Shown: positions 1 to 6,898 of the stretch, piece after piece
How positions within the stretch are numbered: the stretch's first letter is position 1
How the letters are laid out: every line of letters begins with the position of its first letter
Source of the DNA: Klebsormidium nitens
Taxonomy: Eukaryota; Streptophyta; Klebsormidiophyceae; Klebsormidiales; Klebsormidiaceae
DNA length: 27,616 nucleotides
Reading direction: 5' to 3'
Assembly: GCA_000708835.1 (NCBI GenBank)
Contig: DF237082.1
Coordinates: forward strand, 1 to 27,616
Translations under genes and position numbers: made by a program
Notes under the pieces: generated by a model
Databases searched by the model: none
The model's input: the letters and a program-made list of their open reading frames with translations, nothing else
Told to the model about the DNA's origin: nothing

Positions 1-339
1 ACTCCTGCGTGAGTTTCCTTTGAGGTTTGGACTAGTAGAAAGACTCCACTGGCAGGATGCTATTCCTGGCCATTCGAGATGTGAGAAGTGGAGCACAGAC
101 GCTGTCTGTTGGCTGGCTGCACGCCAAGCCTAAGTAGAATTTTGCCTGCGAGGCACGATGATGTCATTCTTTCCCCTCATCTCAGAGTTCTAATGAACCT
201 TGGCTGTTTTTGCAGAGGTTTCCTCTCTGATTCATTTTCAGGGGTAATGACGACACTCCTATTTCCTTGAAGAGGGAATGTTTGGAGCGAGTGTGATCGA
301 ACCCCTAGTTCTTCGGTTTCTTGCTTGGTGGCCATGACA

Positions 340-484
340 GTAAGAGCTCTCTTATTTTCACTTCATTGGAAGTGAAGACTCTGAGAAGAGTGCTCTCGAG
401 CCTCCCTGTCTTTTCTCTGTCAATATTCCTCATTGCATTCGGTTTTCTTGAGATCATTTACTAACTGTTTACTGTTCTCTGCAG
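340..484 (+). other. Probable spliceosomal intron in the retroelement leader
   Basis: A GTAAGA donor at 340 is followed by a TTACTAAC branch-point match near 458-465, a pyrimidine-rich run and a CTGCAG acceptor ending at 484. The length is 145 nt. Splicing joins the A at 339 to TG at 485, which creates an ATG in frame with the proline-rich and reverse-transcriptase reading frame. The splice signals are seen directly; that the intron is used is inference. Confidence 0.45.
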
Positions 485-747
485 TGGAATCTGATTCCAT
501 GCGTCTTCTTTCTGACCTCACCGATTCTGCCGGGTTCGAGAGCTTCAGAAGACCCCCTTCTGCGCCTACCGAACAACCTGCTCCTTCCTCTGAGCCTACA
601 CCTCCTTCTGCTGAACCCTGGCTTCGCAACCGTCTGCGCGACAATCTCCAGTTCTCACGCTCTTTCTGTACGTCCATCTTTGTGCTCAGCATCATTTCAT
701 CAGGTTATCAGCTGCCTTGGGCCAATGGCCCTCCTCCTGGTCCCTAG
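433..747 (+). CDS. N-terminal part of the retroelement polyprotein: Pro-rich leader plus start of RT domain, ended by in-frame TAG
   Basis: This open frame reads a Pro/Ser/Glu-rich segment (roughly residues 35-65). A basic and aromatic stretch (WLRNRLRDNL, then SGYQLPW) follows, resembling the conserved lead-in to the reverse transcriptase of DIRS-order elements. It ends at TAG (745-747). The same frame is open immediately downstream and continues into the RT core, so the stop interrupts one domain rather than separating two proteins. The real start may be the ATG formed by splicing at 339/485 instead of the first ATG at 433. No zinc knuckle or clear Gag fold is visible. The stop could be a nonsense mutation in this copy or a readthrough site; a single copy cannot decide. 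Confidence 0.6.
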   Translation: MHSVFLRSFTNCLLFSAVESDSMRLLSDLTDSAGFESFRRPPSAPTEQPAPSSEPTPPSAEPWLRNRLRDNLQFSRSFCTSIFVLSIISSGYQLPWANGPPPGP

Positions 748-2472
748 TTCTTTAGAAACCACCCGTCTGCTGCTGAGCATTCTGCGTTCGTCTCTGAGGC
801 TGTCGCAAAACTTGTGGTTACTGGAGCAGCAATGGAAGTTTCCCATCGTCCTTTCATCGTTAGTCCTCTTGGAGTCGTTCCGAAAGGCATCGATAAGCTG
901 CGCTTGAATTTTGATCTTCGTTACATCAATAGCTTTTTACACATTGAGAGCTTCAAGTACGAATCGTTGAAGGAGGTCAGCTCACTTTGCAAGCTTCAGG
1001 ATCTGCTTTTCACAGTTGATCTTAAGTCAGGCTATCATCACGTAGATGTTAATCCTGATTTCTGGCAGTACTTAGGCTTTGAGTGGCAAGGTCAATACTA
1101 TGTTTTCTGCCAGCTACCCTTTGGCCTCGCAACAGCGTGCTTCGTCTTTACGAAAATTCTCAAACAGCTAGTGCAACGTTGGCGTAGCCTTGGAATTCGT
1201 CTGATCCCTTACATTGACGACTTCCTGTTCATCACTAGCTCAGCAACTGAGTTCGCTGAAGTTAAAGCTCGCGTCCTTGCTGATTTCGCTCAAGCTGGTT
1301 TTGTCCTATCCCTCGATAAGTGCCAACTCTACCAGAGCTTTGTAGTCAAGTTCTTAGGCTTTGTCATCGACACTATGCACGGAGTTTTCCGGCTTTCTGC
1401 TCATCAGAAATCGAAGCTTCGCGATGCTATCGCAGCCTGTAAGAGCAATCCCTCTAGAGTTCCAGCAAAACTCCTTGCTCGCGTTACTGGCTTCATCACG
1501 TCCATGAGCTTAGTTACTGGACCAGTCTCAGGCTTATTCTCGCGCTTTCTCCACAGAGCTTTGAACTCGCGCACATCCTGGCGCAGCCACGTGGCACTTG
1601 ATCCTAAATCCTCGTCTGAACTGGACTTCTGGAGCGATTCCCTCGAGTCCTTCTCTTCTCGGCCAATCTGTCTGCGTTCACATTCTCTTGTGCTCGTCCT
1701 TCAGTACGATGCTGGTGCAGATGGCTGGGGTGGCCATTTCCTCCTGAACGGAGTCGAGCACCGCGCGCGCGGCGCGTGGGCCGCTAATGAGCGACACGGT
1801 GTCCAGTCATCCACGTGGCGTGAGCTGGAAGGTCTTCGCCGTCTTTTGACAGCAGTTGGTCATTTGCTTCAGGGTTATCGTGTCATTGCTCGCGGAGACG
1901 CAATGAACGTTTTCTGGTTACTTAAGAAAGGCGGGTCACGCGCTCCTCATCTTCACAAAATCTGCCTTCAGATTTTCAGGCTCTGCCTCCATCTCCAGAT
2001 AGAACTTCGCCCCGAGTGGGTTCCACGCGAGCAAAACCAGCTAGCCGATGCTCTCTCTAAAGTGCGCGACGTAGATGATTTCGGACTCCAGCCAGCAGTC
2101 TTCTCGCAGATCCTTAGTGCCTTCGGCCCTCTCCACGTCGATCGCTTTGCTAGCGCGTATAACGCTCTGCTTCCCTGCTTTTGGTCAGAGCTTTGGACTC
2201 CGGGTTCGTCAGGCGCAAACGCTTTCACAGTCTCTTGGGCAGGCTCCCGCAGCTACTGTTTTCCTCCCCCCCGTCTAGTTGCTCGAGTTCTTGAGCATGC
2301 TCGCGAGTGCGCTTCTGAGATCGTCTTGGTCGTCTTAGATTGGCCTGGTCAGCCCTGGTGGCCTCTTCTCGTTTCAGTGCGCGCACGGCGACGCCTGGGC
2401 TCCGTTCGTTCGCCGTTCGCTCCGTTTTCCGGCCGGTTCCGCTACGTTCCGTCCTGGCCGAGGTTCCGCTGA
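748..2472 (+). CDS. Reverse transcriptase - RNase H polyprotein of the retroelement
   Basis: Synthesises element cDNA and degrades the RNA strand. The frame is open from just after the TAG at 745-747; the first GTG is at 814 and the first ATG at 832. Numbering from 814, RT motifs are LRLNFDLRYIN (about residues 29-39), the first catalytic Asp in FTVDLKSGYHH (D69), the QLPFGLATA fingers/palm segment (100-108), and the active site YIDD (133-136). RNase H follows with its Asp/Glu set in YDAGADGWGG, TWRELEGL, ARGDAMNV and NQLADALSK. A third conserved block, VDRFASAYNA through DWPGQPWWPLL, is typical of DIRS-order polyproteins after RNase H. After about 2375 the reading becomes Arg-rich and ends at 2472, while frame 2 continues with family-like sequence; a frameshift near 2370-2390 is likely. 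The protein would act in cytoplasmic or nuclear element particles. Confidence 0.88.
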   Translation, partial: FFRNHPSAAEHSAFVSEAVAKLVVTGAAMEVSHRPFIVSPLGVVPKGIDKLRLNFDLRYINSFLHIESFKYESLKEVSSLCKLQDLLFTVDLKSGYHHVDVNPDFWQYLGFEWQGQYYVFCQLPFGLATACFVFTKILKQLVQRWRSLGIRLIPYIDDFLFITSSATEFAEVKARVLADFAQAGFVLSLDKCQLYQSFVVKFLGFVIDTMHGVFRLSAHQKSKLRDAIAACKSNPSRVPAKLLARVTGFITSMSLVTGPVSGLFSRFLHRALNSRTSWRSHVALDPKSSSELDFWSDSLESFSSRPICLRSHSLVLVLQYDAGADGWGGHFLLNGVEHRARGAWAANERHGVQSSTWRELEGLRRLLTAVGHLLQGYRVIARGDAMNVFWLLKKGGSRAPHLHKICLQIFRLCLHLQIELRPEWVPREQNQLADALSKVRDVDDFGLQPAVFSQILSAFGPLHVDRFASAYNALLPCFWSELWTPGSSGANAFTVSWAGSRSYCFPPPRLVARVLEHARECASEIVLVVLDWPGQPWWPLLVSVRARRRLGSVRSPFAPFSGRFRYVPSWPRFR

Positions 2473-2534
2473 CGCCTTCTTTGGGCACGGGTTCCCGACG
2501 TGTGCCGTGCATGTACTCGACATCTCCTTTTCTG
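2385..2534 (+). CDS. Probable true C-terminal end of the RT-RNase H polyprotein, in shifted frame
   Basis: Frame 2 is open from 2279 to 2743. Between 2385 and 2534 it encodes a Gly/Phe/Arg-rich segment that includes GHGFPTCAVHVLDISFS. This reads like the end of DIRS-order polyproteins, whereas frame 1 over the same bases is Arg/Ser-rich and ends at 2472. The segment ends exactly at a GTAAGC donor, with one base of a codon left over. Splicing from there enters the tyrosine recombinase frame. The join to the upstream part needs a +1 shift near 2370-2390, which could be a mutation, an assembly error or recoding. Confidence 0.5.
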
Positions 2535-2572
2535 GTAAGCTCTCGTCTTACTGTTTTTCTATCTTCTTGCAG
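2535..2572 (+). other. 38-nt mini-intron between polyprotein and recombinase frames
   Basis: The segment starts GTAAGC, has a CTTACTG branch-like site, then a pyrimidine tract and TTGCAG. Removing its 38 nt (not a multiple of three) moves frame 2 into frame 1 with correct phase and joins the polyprotein to the recombinase as Glu-Val-Phe-Val-Phe-Asp-Asp. The signals are seen in the sequence; use of the intron is inference. Confidence 0.5.
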
Positions 2573-3651
2573 AGGTTTTCGTGTTTGACGACTGGAACCT
2601 CGATGCCGCTGGCCTGCCTTCTGACGACCCTGAGATTCAGTCACTTCATTCAGAGCTTCGCACAAGCGCTGCAGCATCCCGGGCAGCTGGCACTCTTAAG
2701 TCTTATTCTGGTTACTGGCAGCGTTTCCGCTCCTGGTGTATAGGAAAAGGTGTTTCGTACCTGCCTGCAGCACCCCTCACCGTAGCTCTCTACTTTACAG
2801 TTCTCCTGCGTAGCGCGAATTCCCCCAGTCCCGTACTCAGTTCTTCTGCCGCCATCTTTCTCCACCATTCTTTCGCTGGCCTTCCATCTCCTACTAGCAA
2901 CCCCCTCGTCGCCATGTCCCGCGAGATCGCTAAGCGCACGAAACTCTCAGGCCAGAATGTCAAAAAGCCCCTCCTCGCTTCCCACTGCCGTCGCCTCGTA
3001 GAACTCTGGCATCTATCGTCTAGCGCGAATCTTCACACCAGAATGAAGCTCCTTTCCGTCTTGCTCTGCTACGCCGGCTTTCTGCGTTTCTCCGACGTGA
3101 TTCTCGTCCAGTGGCACGAAATCAGATTCCTTCCCACTCACATGGAGCTGTTTCTGGAGAAGAGTAAGACCGACCATTACCGCGTCGGTCGCTGGGTCTT
3201 GATTGCCAGAGTCGGTGGGCCTTTCTGCCCGGTTACTTTCACTGAGTATGTGCTTTTTCTGGGCCAGTATGACCGCCTTGATCCAAGCGGTCTCATCCGG
3301 TGTGTCACGATCTCGCGCGCGCGCCAGTACATTCGGTCGGAGCAGCCCTGCTACTCTATAGTTCTCTCTTGGTTCAAGGACGCCGCCCGCGTCCTTGGCC
3401 CGAACCCCGACGAGTACGGCACTCACTCGGGCAGACGCGGTGGCGCGACGCGCGCCGCTAACGTGGATGTCCCTGACCGGCTGTTCAAGGAGCACGGGTT
3501 CTGGAAGAGCGATCGCGCGATGGACTCCTACGTGGTCAGTAAATTGCAGTCTCGGTTGTTGGTTACGGCTAACCTAGGTCGTCAGCCTGACGTGTCCCTA
3601 GCAGAGCTCGTGCAGTTCGAGCGCGACGGCTTGCCGCTTGCCCACTCCTAG
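2573..3651 (+). CDS. Tyrosine recombinase (phage-integrase fold) of the retroelement
   Basis: Catalyses integration of the circular cDNA by site-specific recombination. Numbering from the first in-frame start-like codon at 2581 (GTG, 356 aa), residues about 30-125 form an alpha-helical core-binding region beginning ASRAAGTLKSY. The catalytic domain follows: Arg169 in FLRFSD, a Lys at about 194-196 in EKSKTD, His282-Ser-Gly-Arg285 (the HxxR box), His305 in EHGFW, and the nucleophile Tyr317 in MDSYV. All catalytic positions of the family are present. The codon at 2581 is GTG, and translation more likely enters by splicing across the 38-nt intron or as a downstream product; the first ATG is well inside the core-binding domain. 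This frame itself is uninterrupted, unlike the RT frame. The stop is followed within 40 bp by the first 106-bp repeat. Confidence 0.88.
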
Positions 3652-3688
3652 TTGCTCTGACCTGCCTTCCCCGCTCTGCCTCTAATTT

Positions 3689-3794
3689 TCTGTACGTCCC
3701 GCACCACGCTTGCCTATTCATTCTGTCTTCATACGACAATCACATTGTCTACGAATGTGCACATTCGAAATGCTGTGAGCATATTCAGAGAATT
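3689..3794 (+). repeat. 106-bp direct repeat, internal copy (B1)
   Basis: Identical over 106 bp to 4553-4658. It contains a perfect 16-bp palindrome (CGAATGTGCACATTCG at 3752-3767) and a 6-bp stem with a 3-base loop at 3735-3749. In split-direct-repeat retroelements the internal B copy serves as template for regenerating the right end. It begins 38 bp after the recombinase stop. Confidence 0.9.
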
Positions 3795-3937
3795 GTAAAT
3801 TCTTCACGTTTGAAATTAGTGAAGAAGTTCGGTTCTCTGCTGCGAACCGTAACTCGAATTCGAATCTCAGTCTGCGACACTGCTGACGTCAGCAGATCTT
3901 CGCCAAGCGAAGTATTCAAAAGCGAACGAAGTTCGCT
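3735..3937. repeat. Cluster of hairpins and palindromes in the element 3' region
   Basis: Successive inverted repeats are seen at 3735-3749, 3752-3767 (16-bp palindrome), 3800-3826 (8-bp stem TTCTTCAC/GTGAAGAA), 3830-3849 (6-bp stem), 3881-3894 (14-bp palindrome TGCTGACGTCAGCA), 3898-3912 (6-bp stem, 3-nt loop) and 3921-3937 (7-bp stem, 3-nt loop). Two more lie at 4415-4431 and 4476-4493. Such structures could be recombination, replication or RNA-processing sites of the element; function is inference. Confidence 0.7.
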
Positions 3938-4552
3938 CATTCTTCATTCTGCGATGTGCGAACCACAGACACTGCTTTCTCGACGCAACTCTCTCTCTAA
4001 GTTCCCACCCGCCCGCCCTTTCTTCTGCGAATTTGTTCTGCCGCTCTAGTTCCTTTTTCTGCAGTTCTGCGCCGCGGCCGCACTGCGCCCCTTCGAGGTC
4101 ACCACCAAGCGACTAGCGGCGGCCGCGTCCATTCGCCCGCGACGCGTCGCGCGCGGATACCTTTTCCCAATTACCACCTATGGCGAGGCGCCCGCCTGAG
4201 CCGGTGGAGGGTTTTTGATGGCCCGCGCGCGACGTGACGCTCTAGTTGTTGCTAGCCTTAGTTGCTTGGTGGTAGATGTCGAAGGGGGGTATTGCGTAAC
4301 CGCTTAGTCAGTAGCAGTAGTTTAGCGGCCTAGGTAGCGGCCCCACGGTCCTTAGCTGTTTGATCTGTGACATGTCGAGTTATGAGTCTGAGCGGAGGGT
4401 TAGCTTAACCCATCCACAGGTGCTACCTGTGCGAACGAACACTAGACGTTAGCAATTGTTTCGGCTCCTGAACTCAGCACGTTTATTCGTGCTTATTGTT
4501 TCCTAATTGATTTGTGGACCGTGGGGCCCAGGCCGCTGCACATGTGTAGCTG
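3795..4552 (+). other. Noncoding segment between the two B repeats (expected A2 region)
   Basis: No credible gene was seen. The first 150 bp hold part of the hairpin cluster. The middle (about 4060-4160) is very GC-rich, with two GCGGCCGC sites. Two further hairpins lie near 4415-4431 and 4476-4493. In split-direct-repeat elements this place is occupied by a copy of the left-terminal repeat (A2); since the left end is absent here, that identity is inferred from position only. Confidence 0.5.
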
Positions 4553-4658
4553 TCTGTACGTCCCGCACCACGCTTGCCTATTCATTCTGTCTTCATACGA
4601 CAATCACATTGTCTACGAATGTGCACATTCGAAATGCTGTGAGCATATTCAGAGAATT
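4553..4658 (+). repeat. 106-bp direct repeat, terminal copy (B2)
   Basis: Exact copy of 3689-3794. Sequence identity stops after GAGAATT, where this copy continues into AGGGTT and the other into GTAAAT. The right end of the element is therefore placed at 4658, and host sequence follows. The identity suggests recent insertion or ongoing homogenisation by the element's own replication. Confidence 0.9.
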
Positions 4659-4951
4659 AGGGTTCAGGCGCCCCCTCTACATAAAATCTTTGCGAACAGC
4701 AAACACTGACAGATCTCAAGAGGATTCAGGGCGATCGGGCGGCGTCTGCTTCCTGCTTGCCCATGCAAGGGGCCCTTCGGTTGGTGCCCTGGCATTGCAA
4801 GCCTGCCGATAGTCCACATTGATTGGGGGGAATGCTCCAACTGTGGTCTGCAGAGGGGATAGGGCAGCGATGCCGGTGTATCGACCGAAGCATGCGGGAT
4901 CCTAATTGCTTGATACCTCCGCTGCTTCTGTAACTTTGATAGATCAGCGTC
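4659..4951 (+). promoter_or_regulatory. Upstream region of the Sec14-like gene, next to the retroelement
   Basis: Only 293 bp separate the end of the retroelement from the Sec14-like start codon, so the promoter and leader lie here or partly inside the element. No TATA box or other defined motif was recognised. An ATG at 4871 and a few short reading frames precede the start. Confidence 0.3.
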
Positions 4952-6898
4952 ATGAGCGGCTTCTTGGGGGACCTCAGTCCCCAACAGCAAGCCATATTAG
5001 ATGTTTTCAGGAAGTCGCTCATGCTGAAGGGCATGCTGAGGGCGAGGGATGATGACATCACATTGCTGCGATTCTTACGGGCCAGGCAGTTTGACCTTGA
5101 GAAAGCCGAGGCTATGTTTGCGGCCATGCTCAAGTTCCGGGAAGAGAACAATGTTGACACAATCAGGGAGGTAAGAGGTTCAAATGAATACTTAAGCCCT
5201 TAGCTTCCTGCCAGCATTCCCTGCTCAATGCTGCTCCAACTTCATCACGGACGATTGGTGGACTGCATCGAGATGAATTTCCTCCGGCATTTGGGTCTCC
5301 CCCCAATGTTGCTTATTAGCGGGCATCAGAGATCTTCGGGTCTTCCAAAACTTGTATCTGTAGACCATTTGAGACAAAGGACTTGCACATACGATTGCCA
5401 CAGAGGGAGCATTCAGAAGCATAAACTCTCTGTACCAACAGCTTCTTAAAGCAATTTCACTTGCAAGTTTGAAACCCTCTTGAAATGCCCCGATGGTTGA
5501 TTGGAGAGCCCTACTCTATGTGACGCCATAACTGTCCCTTGAAGAGTGGCAGTCCGCGATCGGAGCTTCAGCAGCTAATGGGGAGTTGCATGATGCTAGA
5601 TAGCATGCAAGCTCCACACTGTGATCTATTCAGCTGAAATTGGATAGGGATTACTGTGCTGATGCTCTGATCATAAGCAAGGACTTCCCTTCATTCAAGA
5701 CCCCCGTACTCTTTGGGTACAACCATGTGCTGTTACGAGTTTTGCAACAGCTAATGTATAAGCTGAGATTCCTCCCCAACCCATGTGCAGACATTCGCTT
5801 TCCCAGAGAAAGACAAGGTGAAGCAGTACTATCCGCACTACCACCACAAGACCGACAAGCAGGGTCGCCCGATGTACTTCGAGCAACTAGGCGTGCTAAA
5901 GCTGGACGAGCTGTTGAAGGTCACGACCTTGGAACGGATGCTGTTATACCACGTCCAGGAGTGGGAGGTCCTGATTGACACCAAGTTCCCAGCGTGCTCC
6001 AAGAAAGCAAAAACGAGCATCAACTCGTCACTCACGGTGCTCGACCTCAAAGGAGTGGTGAGTGTGGCGTGTAGGGGCACTCATGAGTGACTGCTGACGT
6101 CATTGCAATGTGACTGTAGAGGAGTGAGATGTCCTTTGGCTAGAGCTTGCAAACGTGGAAAGACATACAAATTGTACTGGGCACGAAGACAGGCTTGAAT
6201 TAGAATGACTCTGCAATAGTTGATACTCAGAGATTCGGTCATGTCACAGATCAGATTATTGTTCCTCTGCAACAACTTGCCTGTTGTTCTTTAAAGGACC
6301 ATGGAGCCTGGGTCAGAATATGTTGCCGATCGGCCCTGGCTACCCGGCTGAGCCCTTGCTCATGTATGGCCTTGATCAATTGGAAAGCACTGAGGATTGA
6401 ACTCTTCCTGTCATTGATAACCCTCACTTGGAAAGCAGGAACTGTCGAGACTTCCTCCTAAATCGTCTTAAAGGTCACACTTAGCTGCTGTGGAACCTGA
6501 AGCTGTCACAGTGTGGGGGGTTCTCGCTAAGGTCAGTATCCAGGGGACCAATGAAGCGTCCATGCGCTTTTCCGATTTGGTAGCTGCTTTTCTGGACAAG
6601 AGAACTAAGCGTGTGCCCGATCTATCCGCAGTCGCTGAAGCACATGACCAAGACGGTGCGCGCGTTCATCCAGAAGCTGGCGCGAGTCGACCAGGACTAC
6701 TACCCCGAGTACCTGGGCAAGATGATGATCATCAACGCGCCCACATCGTTCAAGGCCATCTGGGCGCTCGTGAAGCCCTTCCTCGACAAGCACACGCTCA
6801 AGAAAATTGAGGTGCACGGCAGCCAATTTTTGCCGCACCTGCTCAAGGAGGCGGACGCCGAGAGCATCCCGGCATTCCTGGGGGGTTCCTGCTGGTGA
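4952..6898 (+). CDS. Sec14-like protein (CRAL-TRIO lipid-binding domain), three exons
   Basis: Predicted phosphatidylinositol/phosphatidylcholine transfer protein of the Sec14 family, acting at cytosolic membrane faces. Exons by splice signals: 4952-5170, 5791-6057, 6632-6898, all joined in phase 0, giving about 250 aa. Exon 1 holds the CRAL-TRIO N-terminal helices (DDITLLRFLRARQFDLEKAE, about residues 30-60). Exons 2-3 hold the lipid-binding fold: YYPHYHHKTDKQGRPMYFEQ, then LTVLDLKGV, then YYPEYLGKMMIINAP, FKAIWALVKPFLD and ESIPAFLGG. The order and motifs match yeast and plant Sec14 proteins. It ends just after FLGGSC, whereas many relatives run further; the stop TGA at 6896-6898 overlaps a possible GTGAGA donor at 6895, so a longer spliced form cannot be excluded. 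No GOLD or nodulin domain is visible. The start ATG begins an open frame that leads directly into the domain. Confidence 0.85.

Larger units (their letters stand above)
1..4658 (+). mobile_element. Tyrosine-recombinase retrotransposon (DIRS order, PAT/Ngaro-like), left end missing
   Basis: The stretch encodes, in one direction, a reverse transcriptase with a YIDD active site, an RNase H domain, and a tyrosine recombinase with the R...K...HxxR...H...Y residue set. No DDE integrase or aspartic protease is visible. That combination defines the DIRS order, whose members integrate with a tyrosine recombinase rather than an LTR-type integrase. A 106-bp sequence occurs twice in direct orientation at 3689-3794 and 4553-4658. 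This fits the B1-A2-B2 right end of split-direct-repeat elements (PAT, Kangaroo, Ngaro) better than the inverted terminal repeats of DIRS1. The matching A1 copy was not found in bases 1-800, so the left end is outside the window or lost. The element has an in-frame stop and a probable frameshift, so this copy is probably not autonomous unless readthrough or recoding occurs. The right boundary is set by the end of the second repeat. Confidence 0.85.

Noticed and set aside
2225-2677. 150-aa minus-strand open frame in the retroelement
   Set aside because: Arg/Glu/Thr-rich shadow of the polyprotein and recombinase coding strand.
4656-4665. ATTAGGGTT at the retroelement boundary as a telomeric repeat
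   Set aside because: Only one unit; it is simply the junction of the repeat end with host DNA.
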